This document shows, one piece after another, positions 34,531-43,439 of a stretch of 64,000 bases of DNA. The DNA is from Rhodococcus sp. BP22 (GTDB lineage Bacteria > Actinomycetota > Actinomycetes > Mycobacteriales > Mycobacteriaceae). Location: contig NZ_JACFTB010000007.1 of the NCBI RefSeq assembly GCF_014281965.1, positions 1 to 64,000 on the forward strand, given 5' to 3'. The notes beneath the pieces were generated by a model. The model searched no databases and was not told the origin of the DNA. It saw only the letters and a program-made list of their open reading frames with translations. A program made the translations under genes and the position numbers. The number at the start of each line of letters is the position of its first letter. Positions within the stretch are counted from its first letter, which is position 1.

Positions 34531-35547
34531 ATGACACTTTCGTCAGCACCGCGCACGCGATCGGCCGTCACCGACGCGGAGGCCGAGCAGTACAACGAGA
34601 CGCTCCGACTCCTGTCCGAAGGATCAGTGGACAAGCATTTCGATCCGTACGTGGACATCGACTGGGATTCTCGCGAGTTCGAAGTTAGCAAGGACGACCG
34701 CCGATGGATACTCCCGGCGACAACCGACCCGCTCGGCGGCCATGCCTGGTATCAGGCGCTACCGGAAGACCGTCAGATCGCTATTGGTATGTGGCGCCAA
34801 GCCAATATCGCCAAAGTCGGATTGCAGTTCGAGAACATCCTCATTCGCGGGATGATGCAGTACGTATTCTCACTGCCGAACAACTCAGCCGAGGCTCGCT
34901 ATTGCACCCACGAGTCGATCGAGGAGTGCAATCACACCCTCATGTTCCAAGAGATGGTCAACCGCATCGATGCAGACGTGCCAGGTATGAACCGTCAGAT
35001 GAAGTTGATCTCCCCGATCATTCCATTGTTCTCGACGCTGCTGCCCGAGCTGTTCTTCGTCGGGGTCCTCGCCGGCGAGGAGCCGATCGACCACATCCAA
35101 AAGGCGTTTCTACGATCGGGTGAAAAAATTCATCCGATCATGCAGAGCGTCATGGTCATTCACGTCGCGGAAGAAGCGCGTCACATTTCGTTCGCGCACC
35201 AGCTGTTGCGCCGCCGGGTGCCGCAGATGTCCAGGCTCGGACGCTTCTTGTTGTCGTTGGCATTCCCCATCACCATGCGAATCCTATGCGATGTCATCGC
35301 CATTCCACCGAAGAAGTTCTGGCAGAAGTTCGACATCCCGAAGTACGTCAAGGACGACTTGTTCTGGGGCACCGAACAATCCCAGCACAGGTTGCAGGAC
35401 TATTTCGGCGACGTTCGCATGCTGGCGACAGACACCGGCATGATGAATCGCTCGGCAAAACTACTGTGGAAGGCGTGCGGAATCGACGGCAGAGCGTCGC
35501 GCTACCGCAGCGAACCCGATCGCAGCTCCGGCCACTTCGCAGCTTGA
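34531..35547 (+). CDS. AurF-family diiron oxygenase
   Basis: 338 residues, soluble and helical. Iron-ligand candidates appear in the order of the AurF (p-aminobenzoate N-oxygenase) family: Glu101 in FENILIRGMMQY, Glu132 and His135 in HESIEECNHTLMF, and HVAEEARHISFAHQ at 211-223 with His211, Glu215 and His218. Such proteins use O2 for N-oxygenation or hydroxylation and need an electron donor. The next gene on the same strand, 48 bases on, is a ferredoxin-containing reductase and is the likely donor. The substrate is unknown. AGGGAG before the ATG serves as ribosome-binding site. Confidence 0.85.
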   Translation: MTLSSAPRTRSAVTDAEAEQYNETLRLLSEGSVDKHFDPYVDIDWDSREFEVSKDDRRWILPATTDPLGGHAWYQALPEDRQIAIGMWRQANIAKVGLQFENILIRGMMQYVFSLPNNSAEARYCTHESIEECNHTLMFQEMVNRIDADVPGMNRQMKLISPIIPLFSTLLPELFFVGVLAGEEPIDHIQKAFLRSGEKIHPIMQSVMVIHVAEEARHISFAHQLLRRRVPQMSRLGRFLLSLAFPITMRILCDVIAIPPKKFWQKFDIPKYVKDDLFWGTEQSQHRLQDYFGDVRMLATDTGMMNRSAKLLWKACGIDGRASRYRSEPDRSSGHFAA

Positions 35548-35595
35548 GCCTCGGGTTCATCTCTCTCCACCGCCGGGTCGCAAGTCAGGAAGTTC

Positions 35596-37146
35596 ATGCC
35601 CCACATCGTTACTCAGTCATGCTGCAGTGATGCGTCATGCGTCTACGCATGCCCTGTCAACTGCATTCATCCGACGCCGGATGAGCCTGACTTCCTGACG
35701 GCCGAGATGCTGCATATCGACCCGTCGTCGTGTGTCGACTGTGGTGCCTGCGTCTCGGCGTGTCCGGTGGACGCGATCGTGCCGAAAGCCAAGCTCACCG
35801 AGGCGCAGTTACCGTTCTTGCAGATCAATGCCGACTTCTACAAGCAGGATCGGCCTGCGCGTCCGTTGCTTGCGCCGGTCTCACCGGCTCCGACCGTCGC
35901 CAGGGAGCGCCAGCCGCTTCGCGTGGCTATCGTCGGGTCGGGACCTTCGGCGATGTATGCGGCCGACGAACTTCTCACCCAACCTGGAGTGAAGGTCGAC
36001 GTCTACGACCGACTGACCAAACCGCACGGTCTGGCACGGTTGGGCGTAGCGCCGGACCACGAAAAGACCCGTCAGGTATCTCGGCTGTTCGACACAATCG
36101 CTGAGCAGCCTGGATTCCGATTCCATCTCGGTATCGAGGTGGGAGTGGACATTACGCATCAGCAGCTGCTGGATCAGCATCATGCCGTGATCTACGCAGT
36201 AGGTGCATCGTCGGATCGGGAGTTGACGATTCCTGGTGCGAGACTTCCCGGTCGGGGGTCGGCCACTGACTTCGTCGCCTGGTACAACGGTCACCCCGAC
36301 CATGCCGAGCGCCACTACGACCTGTCCCACAAACGGGCGATCGTCATCGGTAATGGCAACGTGGCCCTCGACGTGGCCCGAATCCTGACGATCGATCCCG
36401 AACGTCTGGTCGGCACGAACGTGCCCCTACACGTACTGAAAGCGTTGCGGGAGTCCAGCATCGAAGAGGTACTGGTGGTCGGCCGGCGCGGCGTCGCACA
36501 ATCGGCCTTCACAGTTCCGGAGTTCGCCGGTCTGCTCGGCACCTCGGGGGTGGAGGTTTCTACTCACCGCGACGAGATCGTGCTCGACGCAGCCACGATC
36601 GCCTTGATCGAAACCGACGAGCTCCCGCATGCAGTAGTTCAGAAGTTGCGCCTGCTGCAGAGATTGGAGGACTCGGAAAGTAGAGGCGGTAAGCGAATCA
36701 TGCTGCGCTATCTCCTCTCCCCCAGGCGAATTCTCGGTGATGCGGCCGTGACCGGTGTCGAGTTCGATCGCATGGCACTCGATACCGGCATCGACGGCAC
36801 GGTTCGTAGCGTCGCGACGGGTGAAGTCGAGACCATCGACACCGGGCTGGTATTGACGTCGATCGGCTACCGTGGCGTGGCGATAGAAGGTGTGCCGTTC
36901 GACGAACAAGCAGGAATCATTCCCAACGACGACGGCCGTGTCCTCGAATCGGCCTGCGGTGCACAGTTTCCCGGAACCTATGTCACCGGCTGGATCAAAC
37001 GCGGGCCGTCGGGATTCATCGGTACCAACAAATCCTGTGCACAGAGAACTGTGTCCAATCTAGTTGCCGACTTCAACAGCGGCAAGCTTGCAGACATCGA
37101 CTTTTCCGCGCCTGTGAAGCGACGCAGTTGGCTGCGCCGCCTCTGA
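35596..37146 (+). CDS. fprB: Ferredoxin-fused NADP reductase, FprB-type
   Basis: 516 residues. The N-terminal 65 residues are a bacterial ferredoxin with two clusters: Cys9/10, 15, 19, 23 and Cys46, 49, 52, 56 (SSCVDCGACVSACPVDAI). From about 108 follows an adrenodoxin-reductase-type flavoprotein: FAD fold VAIVGSGPSAMYAADEL, GLARLGVAPDH, NADP fold AIVIGNGNVALDVARIL, VVGRRG, and a C-terminal GWIKRGPSGFIGTNKSCA. This is the architecture of mycobacterial FprB. It moves electrons between NADPH and iron-sulfur or diiron partners, here probably the AurF-type protein. The Cys pattern of the first cluster allows a 3Fe-4S or 4Fe-4S cluster. Confidence 0.9.
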   Translation: MPHIVTQSCCSDASCVYACPVNCIHPTPDEPDFLTAEMLHIDPSSCVDCGACVSACPVDAIVPKAKLTEAQLPFLQINADFYKQDRPARPLLAPVSPAPTVARERQPLRVAIVGSGPSAMYAADELLTQPGVKVDVYDRLTKPHGLARLGVAPDHEKTRQVSRLFDTIAEQPGFRFHLGIEVGVDITHQQLLDQHHAVIYAVGASSDRELTIPGARLPGRGSATDFVAWYNGHPDHAERHYDLSHKRAIVIGNGNVALDVARILTIDPERLVGTNVPLHVLKALRESSIEEVLVVGRRGVAQSAFTVPEFAGLLGTSGVEVSTHRDEIVLDAATIALIETDELPHAVVQKLRLLQRLEDSESRGGKRIMLRYLLSPRRILGDAAVTGVEFDRMALDTGIDGTVRSVATGEVETIDTGLVLTSIGYRGVAIEGVPFDEQAGIIPNDDGRVLESACGAQFPGTYVTGWIKRGPSGFIGTNKSCAQRTVSNLVADFNSGKLADIDFSAPVKRRSWLRRL

Positions 37147-37158
37147 CCGGACGGTGTT

Positions 37159-38007
37159 TCAGTCGGGGATCATGTCGAACGTGTCCGGGTTCGGTCCGGT
37201 ACGCCCATCTTCGCCACGATCGAGAGCGGTGATCGCATCCATATCGGCGTCACCGAGTTCGAAGTCGAAGATGTCGAAGTTCGCCCTGACACGGTCAGGC
37301 GTCACCGACTTGGGAAAGATGATGTCGCCGCGCTGTACATGCCAGCGCAGCACAACCTGCGCAGTCGATTTGCCGGTCGACGACGCGATCGACTCGAGCA
37401 CCGGATCATCGAGAACCTTGCCTTGGGCGATTGGCGACCAGGCCTCGGTCGCGATGCCATGCTCACGGCCGTAGCGTCGAACATCCTCGTTCACCAGGTA
37501 GGGATGCACCTCGACCTGGTTGACTGCCGGAACGGTATCTGTTTCCGTCGCCAGCCGCTCGAGGTGCGCCGGCTGGAAATTGGAAACACCGATGCTGCGT
37601 GCGCGGCCGTCTTTGGCGAATTCTTCGAGTGTCTTCCACGTCGAAACGAAATCTCCGTCGTACCGCGTCGGTAGCGGCCAGTGAATCAGAAACAAGTCGA
37701 CGTAGTCGGTACCGAGGTCGGAGAGCGTCTTGTCGAATGCCTTGCGTGCATCGTCCGGGCGGTGATATCCGTTGTTCAGCTTGCTCGTCACGAAGACGTC
37801 GCGGCGGCTCAGGCCGGACTCCTGTATCCCCTGCCCGACCTGCTTTTCGTTACCGTACATCTGGGCTGTGTCGATGTGGCGGTAGCCGATATCGAGGGCT
37901 GTCTTCACTGCCTCGGCTGTCTTGTCCGGTTCGATCTGAAACACACCGAAACCCAGTTGAGGAATGGTGTGTCCGTCGTTCAGCGTGATGGTGGGTATAG
38001 CGCTCAC
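37159..38007 (-). CDS. Aldo/keto reductase
   Basis: 282 residues, a TIM-barrel NADPH-dependent carbonyl reductase. The catalytic tetrad is complete: Asp46 and Tyr51 (HIDTAQMYGNE), Lys76 (VTSKLNN) and His109 (LIHWPLP). The C-terminal cofactor site reads IIFPKSVTPDRVRANFDIFDF. Close in type to mycobacterial AKR5-like enzymes acting on small dicarbonyls. It lies downstream of the 2OG-Fe(II) oxygenase gene on the same strand, separated by a hairpin, and converges with fprB. Confidence 0.92.
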   Translation of the reverse strand: MSAIPTITLNDGHTIPQLGFGVFQIEPDKTAEAVKTALDIGYRHIDTAQMYGNEKQVGQGIQESGLSRRDVFVTSKLNNGYHRPDDARKAFDKTLSDLGTDYVDLFLIHWPLPTRYDGDFVSTWKTLEEFAKDGRARSIGVSNFQPAHLERLATETDTVPAVNQVEVHPYLVNEDVRRYGREHGIATEAWSPIAQGKVLDDPVLESIASSTGKSTAQVVLRWHVQRGDIIFPKSVTPDRVRANFDIFDFELGDADMDAITALDRGEDGRTGPNPDTFDMIPD

Positions 38008-38072
38008 GAGTGTTTCATCTCCGTTCGCAATCGAGTACTGCAGTCGGGTACCCGCAGATGCAAGATCTACAC

Positions 38073-38106
38073 GGATCGGGTTTTAGGTGAGAAACCTAAC
38101 CGATCC
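38073..38106 (-). terminator. Stem-loop at the end of the oxygenase gene
   Basis: GGATCGG pairs with CCGATCC and, after a three-base bulge, TTAGG pairs with CCTAA around a TGAGAAA loop. The TAG stop of the 2OG-Fe(II) oxygenase lies inside the stem. It separates that gene from the aldo/keto reductase gene. Confidence 0.55.
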
Positions 38107-39064
38107 CGTGATGCAGTTCCGCGACGTCGGGGTGCGCTCGCGTACGCGACTTCCAGGCATTGGCACCGTAGGTGTCGAAGATCGGATTGTTCGGATCCGT
38201 CTCGACCCCTTTGGAATTCGCCGCCAGCTCTTCGGGCAAGGACACGGTCGGAATGACGGCGTCCAGTGCGGGGCTGAGAAAGAACGGGATCGAAACTCGA
38301 TCAGCGCCCGCTTCGGGTGCCTGCACTCGATGTCGCGTCGCACGCAGATATCCTTGCGTCGCAACTTCGAGAAGCTCGCCGATGTTGACGATGAATGCGC
38401 CGTCGACGGGAGGTACGTCGATCCACTCGCCCGCCTCGATTTCGACCTGCAACCCCGCCGAGTCCGGTTCTACGAGGAGGAGAGTAAGGACGCCGGAATC
38501 CTTGTGCGCGCCGACGCCCTGTGGATTGTCGGTGCTTCCGGGGTACCGGACGATCTTGATCAACGACGCTGGACTGTCTGCGAACGCGTCGTCGAACAGG
38601 TCTTCGGAAGCTCCGAGTGCCAACGCCCAATGCCGCAGGACCCGCAACCCGAGCTGGGACATGGTCGCTTCCCAGGATTCGAAGGCGGGCTCGAGAGCTG
38701 GGAGTGCAGAGGGCCAGAGGTTCGGTCCCTGGAGATTCCAGTAGCCCTCGGCGCCGTCGATGACGGGCCGTTCGGGGCCGATGTCTATCTGCTCACGCCA
38801 GTCGACTTCTCCGTTGGTCAGCTCGCCCCCGAGTCGTGAGTAACCGCGAAAATGTGGGCTCTTCAGCTGTGAGATCTCGTCTTTCTCCTCCGGTTCGAGG
38901 GCGAAGAACGAGCGAGCGAGCCGAAGGACTTCCTCGCTGCGAGCGGTCGGCACACCGTGGCCAACCAGGTAGAAGAAGCCGAATCGGTGTGCAGCATCCA
39001 GCAGGGCGGCCCGGAAGCCGTCCGGATCGGTGTCGGCGAGTGACATATCGAGAACAGGAAGCAT
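38096..39064 (-). CDS. 2-oxoglutarate/Fe(II)-dependent oxygenase (isopenicillin N synthase-like family)
   Basis: 322 residues with the DIOX_N and jelly-roll domains. N-terminal segment FGFFYLVGHGVP (28-39); iron ligands His187, Asp189 (GAHKDSG) and His245 (ATRHRV); RVS at 256-258 as the 2-oxoglutarate carboxylate site. It would hydroxylate or otherwise oxidise an unknown small molecule. The ATG at 39064 is chosen because similarity begins there; the open frame continues upstream only under the monooxygenase gene, which ends 32 bases before on the same strand. Probably cotranscribed with that gene. Confidence 0.88.
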   Translation of the reverse strand: MLPVLDMSLADTDPDGFRAALLDAAHRFGFFYLVGHGVPTARSEEVLRLARSFFALEPEEKDEISQLKSPHFRGYSRLGGELTNGEVDWREQIDIGPERPVIDGAEGYWNLQGPNLWPSALPALEPAFESWEATMSQLGLRVLRHWALALGASEDLFDDAFADSPASLIKIVRYPGSTDNPQGVGAHKDSGVLTLLLVEPDSAGLQVEIEAGEWIDVPPVDGAFIVNIGELLEVATQGYLRATRHRVQAPEAGADRVSIPFFLSPALDAVIPTVSLPEELAANSKGVETDPNNPIFDTYGANAWKSRTRAHPDVAELHHGIG

Positions 39065-39096
39065 GCATTCCAGTATCGACGCGTCCGCCCGCTCTG

Positions 39097-41004
39097 TCAC
39101 ACGCTCGATGCCTCCCGCGCCTCTTCGACGAGAAAGTCGCCCATGTCGGCGCTGTGGGTCATCTCCCAGTAGTCGACGATCCGCCAGGGCAGTGTCGACA
39201 CCACCCGTCCAGCGTCGTTTCGGTACCAGTTGTCCATGCCCGGGTGCGTCCAGATCATGCGCGAGTGCGCCTCGTCGTGACGTCGCACGTAGTCTTCTTC
39301 GACTTCGGGCTTGCACTCGACAGCGCCGATGCGGTTGTCCGACATGAGCTTCAGGACATCCACGATGTAGCGGACCTGACATTCCGCGATGGTGATGTAA
39401 CTGCCACCGTGCCCGAGGACGGTTCCGGGCCCGCAGGTCAGAAAGAGGTTGGGGAAGTCCGGCACGGTGATGCCGAGGTGCGCATGAGCGTCCTCGGGAC
39501 CCCACCCGTCGCGGATCGATCTACCAGAGCGGCCACGAACGTCGATGGGCGTCAACAACTTGTGCGTCTCGAAGCCGGTTGCCAGTATCACGACATCGAC
39601 CTCGACCTCGGTCCCCTTCTGTCCCCGCACGGTGTCGGCACCGATCGAGGCGACACCCTCGGCCACGAGGGTGACATTGTCACGGCGAAGGGCAGCGAAC
39701 CACCCGTTGTCCAGCAACATGCGCTTACCGAACGGGGGGTAGTCCGGCAGCGACTTCTCGATCAGATCCGGCCTGCCTTCGAGCGCGTTCTCCAGGTATC
39801 GGGTGAACACTCGGCGGTGCGCGTCGTTGATTGCGTTGACCGACCGTGCGGGGTTCTCCCACTCCGGATCGACCTGCAGCGACGGGTGGACGCGGTCGTT
39901 GAAGTTCCATGCGAGCCGCGCTCGGTACCAGAGCCGATACAGCGGAACCGTCTCCATCAGGTAGCTGACGTCGTCATCGATGGGGGCGAAATAGACGTCG
40001 CTCGACGCGACCCACTGTGGCGAGCGCTGGAACACCGTCGCGTGCTCCACCGTCGACGCGATAGCGGGAAGTACCTGCATGGCGCTGGCGCCGGTACCGA
40101 TGATGGCCACGCGCTTGCCGGTCAGATCGAGCCCTTCGGGCCACTCTGCAGTGTGGAAGATCGGTCCACGGAATGCGTCGAGTCCCGGTATCGGGGGAAC
40201 CTTCGGCCGATTGAGTTGGCCGGTAGCGGTGATCACCACATCTGCGGTCAGGACTTCGCCGCTCGTCGTGGTGACAGTCCATCGTTGCCGCTCCGCGTCG
40301 TATACGGAGGTGGAGACCTCGGTGTCGAACCGGATTCGGTCCCGGAGATCGTGGTCGGTGGCCACATCGCTGAGGTACTGCCAGACCTCATCACGCTTGC
40401 CGAAATGTGTGCTCCAGGACCGTGGGGCAAAGGAATAGGAGTAGAGGTGGCTGGGCGTGTCGACGCCCGCCCCTGGGTAGGTGTTCTCGAACCAGCCGCC
40501 CCCCACGTCGGAATTCTTTTCCAGCACAACGTGATCGATTCCGGCTTCACGTAGTTTGATGGCCGCGAGCATGCCCGAAACGCCTGCCCCGATGACGATG
40601 ACCGACAAGGCACTGGCGGTGACTGCCTGCGCGTCGGCAGCGACGAATCCCATGTCCTCGGCGATCATCGAGGCAAATTCCGGTGGCACCGACTCGCCCA
40701 CCGCGGCGCTGATCATCTCTACGAGTTGCCCATTGGACGGCGACGGGATTGCTGGCGGCGTACCGTTCGCCCACTCGGAGATGGCGGCGAGAGCGGCCGC
40801 CCTGATCGTCTGCGCGACTTCGGGTGCAAACCCGCCGGCATCGTTGTCGTCCATGCCACGGCTGCGGGTCGGCAGGTAGGGGGCCTCGAGCCAGACATGG
40901 TCGCCGGTGAGTTGGTAGAGCACCGCGACCAGGCTCGGCATGTTTGCCGAGTCGAGCGCCCGAGCCAGCCGGTCGCGGTCGACAGTATTCACAGATGCAG
41001 ACAT
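39097..41004 (-). CDS. Type I Baeyer-Villiger monooxygenase with long N-terminal extension (HAPMO-like)
   Basis: 635 residues. After an extension of about 130 residues, as in 4-hydroxyacetophenone monooxygenase, come the FAD fold (VIGAGVSGMLAAIKL), the BVMO fingerprint FRGPIFHTAEWP (278-289), the NADP fold (AIIGTGASAMQ, 300-310) and DVVILATGFETHKL. Such enzymes insert oxygen next to a ketone to give an ester or lactone using NADPH and O2. The first gene of a minus-strand unit with the 2OG-Fe(II)-type gene, it diverges from a nitroreductase, acyl-CoA synthetase, TetR and serine hydrolase operon. The hydrolase could cleave its ester product. Confidence 0.9.
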   Translation of the reverse strand: MSASVNTVDRDRLARALDSANMPSLVAVLYQLTGDHVWLEAPYLPTRSRGMDDNDAGGFAPEVAQTIRAAALAAISEWANGTPPAIPSPSNGQLVEMISAAVGESVPPEFASMIAEDMGFVAADAQAVTASALSVIVIGAGVSGMLAAIKLREAGIDHVVLEKNSDVGGGWFENTYPGAGVDTPSHLYSYSFAPRSWSTHFGKRDEVWQYLSDVATDHDLRDRIRFDTEVSTSVYDAERQRWTVTTTSGEVLTADVVITATGQLNRPKVPPIPGLDAFRGPIFHTAEWPEGLDLTGKRVAIIGTGASAMQVLPAIASTVEHATVFQRSPQWVASSDVYFAPIDDDVSYLMETVPLYRLWYRARLAWNFNDRVHPSLQVDPEWENPARSVNAINDAHRRVFTRYLENALEGRPDLIEKSLPDYPPFGKRMLLDNGWFAALRRDNVTLVAEGVASIGADTVRGQKGTEVEVDVVILATGFETHKLLTPIDVRGRSGRSIRDGWGPEDAHAHLGITVPDFPNLFLTCGPGTVLGHGGSYITIAECQVRYIVDVLKLMSDNRIGAVECKPEVEEDYVRRHDEAHSRMIWTHPGMDNWYRNDAGRVVSTLPWRIVDYWEMTHSADMGDFLVEEAREASSV

Positions 41005-41048
41005 GAAGAACCTCTTTCAGCGCCCGAGAAAAGCGAACTCCCTAAAAA

Positions 41049-41165
41049 CTAACCACAGTTAGGCAAATATTCGCAAGCACTTCAGCGAATCCGCACTAGG
41101 TGCAAAGTTTCCACTTGACAATGTGGCATACACCACACGATGCTTCAGGCACTACCTAACAGTGG
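41049..41165. promoter_or_regulatory. Divergent promoter region with inverted 11-bp repeats
   Basis: CCACAGTTAGG (41053-41063) and CCTAACAGTGG (41155-41165) are inverted copies differing at one position. The left one also forms CTAAC-CACA-GTTAG (41049-41062). TTGACA occurs at 41115-41120. The pair brackets the 180-base region between the monooxygenase and nitroreductase genes and is a candidate for the TetR regulator encoded at 43436. Confidence 0.45.
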
Positions 41166-41184
41166 ACAGGCGAAGGGATTCAAC

Positions 41185-41844
41185 ATGGAGCTCACCGAGG
41201 CAATGCGCACGACCGGTACCTGCCGGCGATACCTCAGCGATCCGGTCCCCGACGAGGTGTTCAGAAAGGCCTTCGACGTCGCCCGCTTCGGACCCCAAGG
41301 TGGCAATCGTCAGCCGGTGCGATGGATCGTTGTCCGCGAGCAAGCCCGCAAGCAGGCACTCGCCGACCTGTATCTGCCGATGTGGGATGCCTACTTCGCC
41401 GGCATCACCGGCGGGACAGTAGCCGTCGGCGCCCTCCCGAAAACAGTGCAGGACGCCGACTTCTTCGCCCGACACCTGGCCGAAGTACCCGCAATCGTCG
41501 TCGTCTGCGCGGCAGTGGACGGACTGCACCCCACCGATCACGAACTCGGCAGACTCTCCGTCGTCGGTGGCGCTTCGATCTACCCGACTGTGCAGAACCT
41601 GTGCCTGACCTTGCGAGATCAAGGCGTGGCCACCGCGGTGACCACACTGTTGTGCGCAGAAGAACCCAAGGTACGCGAACTGCTGGAAATCCCCGAGGGT
41701 TACATCACCGCCGCTCACATCGCCGTCGGATACCCTGAGCGGCCGTTTCCCAAGAAGCTCACCCGCGATCCCGTCGACCAGATCGTCGCCCTCGAAACGT
41801 TCACCCAGCCGATGTTCGACGCCACCCTGTCCCCCGCGCTCTGA
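41185..41844 (+). CDS. Nitroreductase-family flavoprotein
   Basis: 219 residues with the FMN-binding nitroreductase fold: RRYLSDPVPDEVFRKAFDVARFGPQGGNRQPVRWIVV near the N-terminus (arginine pair and QP-W for FMN), and GYITAAHIAVGYPERPFPKK near the C-terminus. Members reduce nitro groups, quinones or enones with NAD(P)H; some are dehydrogenases. The ATG at 41185 follows GAAGGGA. The acyl-CoA synthetase gene follows after 29 bases on the same strand. Its role in this locus is not clear. Confidence 0.85.
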   Translation: MELTEAMRTTGTCRRYLSDPVPDEVFRKAFDVARFGPQGGNRQPVRWIVVREQARKQALADLYLPMWDAYFAGITGGTVAVGALPKTVQDADFFARHLAEVPAIVVVCAAVDGLHPTDHELGRLSVVGGASIYPTVQNLCLTLRDQGVATAVTTLLCAEEPKVRELLEIPEGYITAAHIAVGYPERPFPKKLTRDPVDQIVALETFTQPMFDATLSPAL

Positions 41845-41873
41845 GCCGACCGAACATCTTCAGGAGAGACATA

Positions 41874-43439
41874 GTGACCGGCACTGCCCAGCATCACCGT
41901 TCGTTGATCGGCCGCGCCACCATCGGCGATCAACTTCGTCGACACGCGCGAACGCAGCCGAACAAGACCGCGTTCATCAGCTACCGATCCGACGGCACGC
42001 GCCTGGTCACCACATACGGAGAGCTCGACGCGCACGCGAATCGATTCGCCAATCTCCTCCTCGATCTCGGGGTACGACACGGTGACCGAGTCGCGTCGAT
42101 GGCGCGCAACAGTGTCGACGTGGTCATCGCGTACTACGGCACACTCAAGATCGGCGCCGCGTTCACCGGCATCAACGTCATGTACCGCTCAGAAGAAGTG
42201 CGGCACCAGCTCGAACACGCAGAACCAACAGTGGTCGTCGCCGATGCCGAATTCGCCGATACGGTCGCCGGCGTCAAACCGGAGTCGACGACGCTCGTCA
42301 CGTTCGGTGCATACTACGAGGAGCTGACGGCCCAGACGCCGTCGTCCGAACCCGAAGTCGACATGGATGAGAACGACGTCGCCATGGTCATCTACACCTC
42401 CGGCACCGAGGCCGCACCGAAAGGTGTGATGATTCCGCATCGCAACTTCCTCATCTCCACGGCACCTGCGTGGAGTTGGGGTCTGCAAACAGGTCCCGAG
42501 GACACCTGGCTGTTCGTCATGCCGTTCCACACCATCGCAGGCCTCGGATCGATGACCACCCTGACACTGATGGGTGCCACGCTCGTGCTGCCGGCCACGG
42601 TCGACCCGGCGCAGTCACTCCGGATCATCGCCGAAGAGAAGATCTCGGTCATCGCCCAAACCCCGACGTTCTACTTGGCGCTCGCACGCGATTCCGCTTT
42701 CGGCGGCCCCTCCGTCGGGCAGGTCCGGCGCTGCCTCACCTACGGTGGCCAGGTCTCACCGCACACCATCGAGGCGTGGGCGAGTGCGGCACCAGAGGCG
42801 ATCTGGGGCACGTATTGGGGACAGTCCGAACTTTCCCAACTGGGATCGGTCGGCTGGTTCTCCACCCTCGACGACATTCCCGGCGGGGACGCGTCATGGA
42901 TCGGAAAGCCGGTCACGCACTTGGAAGTAAAGGTCGTCGACGCTGAGGGCAACGACGCCGAGATCGGCGAATTAGTTTGTCGCACTCCGTCGGTCATGCT
43001 CGGATACTTCAAGGACGAGAAAAGAACCGCCGAAGTTTTTCGTGGCGGCTGGGTCCATACAGGCGATATCGTGCGCGTCGACGCAGACGGAAATCTGTTC
43101 TTCTACGATCGTATGAAGGACATGATCAAGACTGGGGGAATGAATGTATCTTCACAAGAAGTCGAACGCGCCATTCACGCACACCCGGAGGTGCTGCGTG
43201 CCGCCGTCGTCGGAGTGCCTGATCCTTATTGGTCCGAGGCAGTGACTGCATTCGTAATCGCGCGCGAGGGGTGCACCCCCGATCCGCAGGCCATCATCGA
43301 ACACTGCCGGATCGAATTGGCAACCTACAAGGCTCCGAAATCTGTACATATCGTCGAAGAATTACCCGTCGATGCGCAGGGCAAAATCCTCAAGAGGAAT
43401 CTTCGGTCCATTGCCATCACGGCGGAGGAGCCCGCATGA
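41874..43439 (+). CDS. AMP-forming acyl-CoA synthetase
   Basis: 521 residues of the ANL superfamily. The P-loop reads YTSGTEAAPKGVMIPH (174-189), with EA where most members have TG. Other motifs: WGTYWGQSELSQLG (adenine-binding region), GWVHTGDIVRVDADGNLFFYDRMKDMIKTGGMNVSSQEVE (hinge) and DAQGKILKRNLR with the C-terminal catalytic lysine. It activates a carboxylic acid as CoA thioester. In this locus the acid may come from hydrolysis of a Baeyer-Villiger ester. The GTG start is preceded by AGGAGAG. The stop overlaps the TetR start (ATGA). Confidence 0.9.
   Translation: MTGTAQHHRSLIGRATIGDQLRRHARTQPNKTAFISYRSDGTRLVTTYGELDAHANRFANLLLDLGVRHGDRVASMARNSVDVVIAYYGTLKIGAAFTGINVMYRSEEVRHQLEHAEPTVVVADAEFADTVAGVKPESTTLVTFGAYYEELTAQTPSSEPEVDMDENDVAMVIYTSGTEAAPKGVMIPHRNFLISTAPAWSWGLQTGPEDTWLFVMPFHTIAGLGSMTTLTLMGATLVLPATVDPAQSLRIIAEEKISVIAQTPTFYLALARDSAFGGPSVGQVRRCLTYGGQVSPHTIEAWASAAPEAIWGTYWGQSELSQLGSVGWFSTLDDIPGGDASWIGKPVTHLEVKVVDAEGNDAEIGELVCRTPSVMLGYFKDEKRTAEVFRGGWVHTGDIVRVDADGNLFFYDRMKDMIKTGGMNVSSQEVERAIHAHPEVLRAAVVGVPDPYWSEAVTAFVIAREGCTPDPQAIIEHCRIELATYKAPKSVHIVEELPVDAQGKILKRNLRSIAITAEEPA

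Noticed and set aside
38836-40554. 572-codon plus-strand frame opposite the Baeyer-Villiger gene
   Set aside because: It is antisense to a complete, motif-rich enzyme and has no recognisable domain; high GC content produces such frames.
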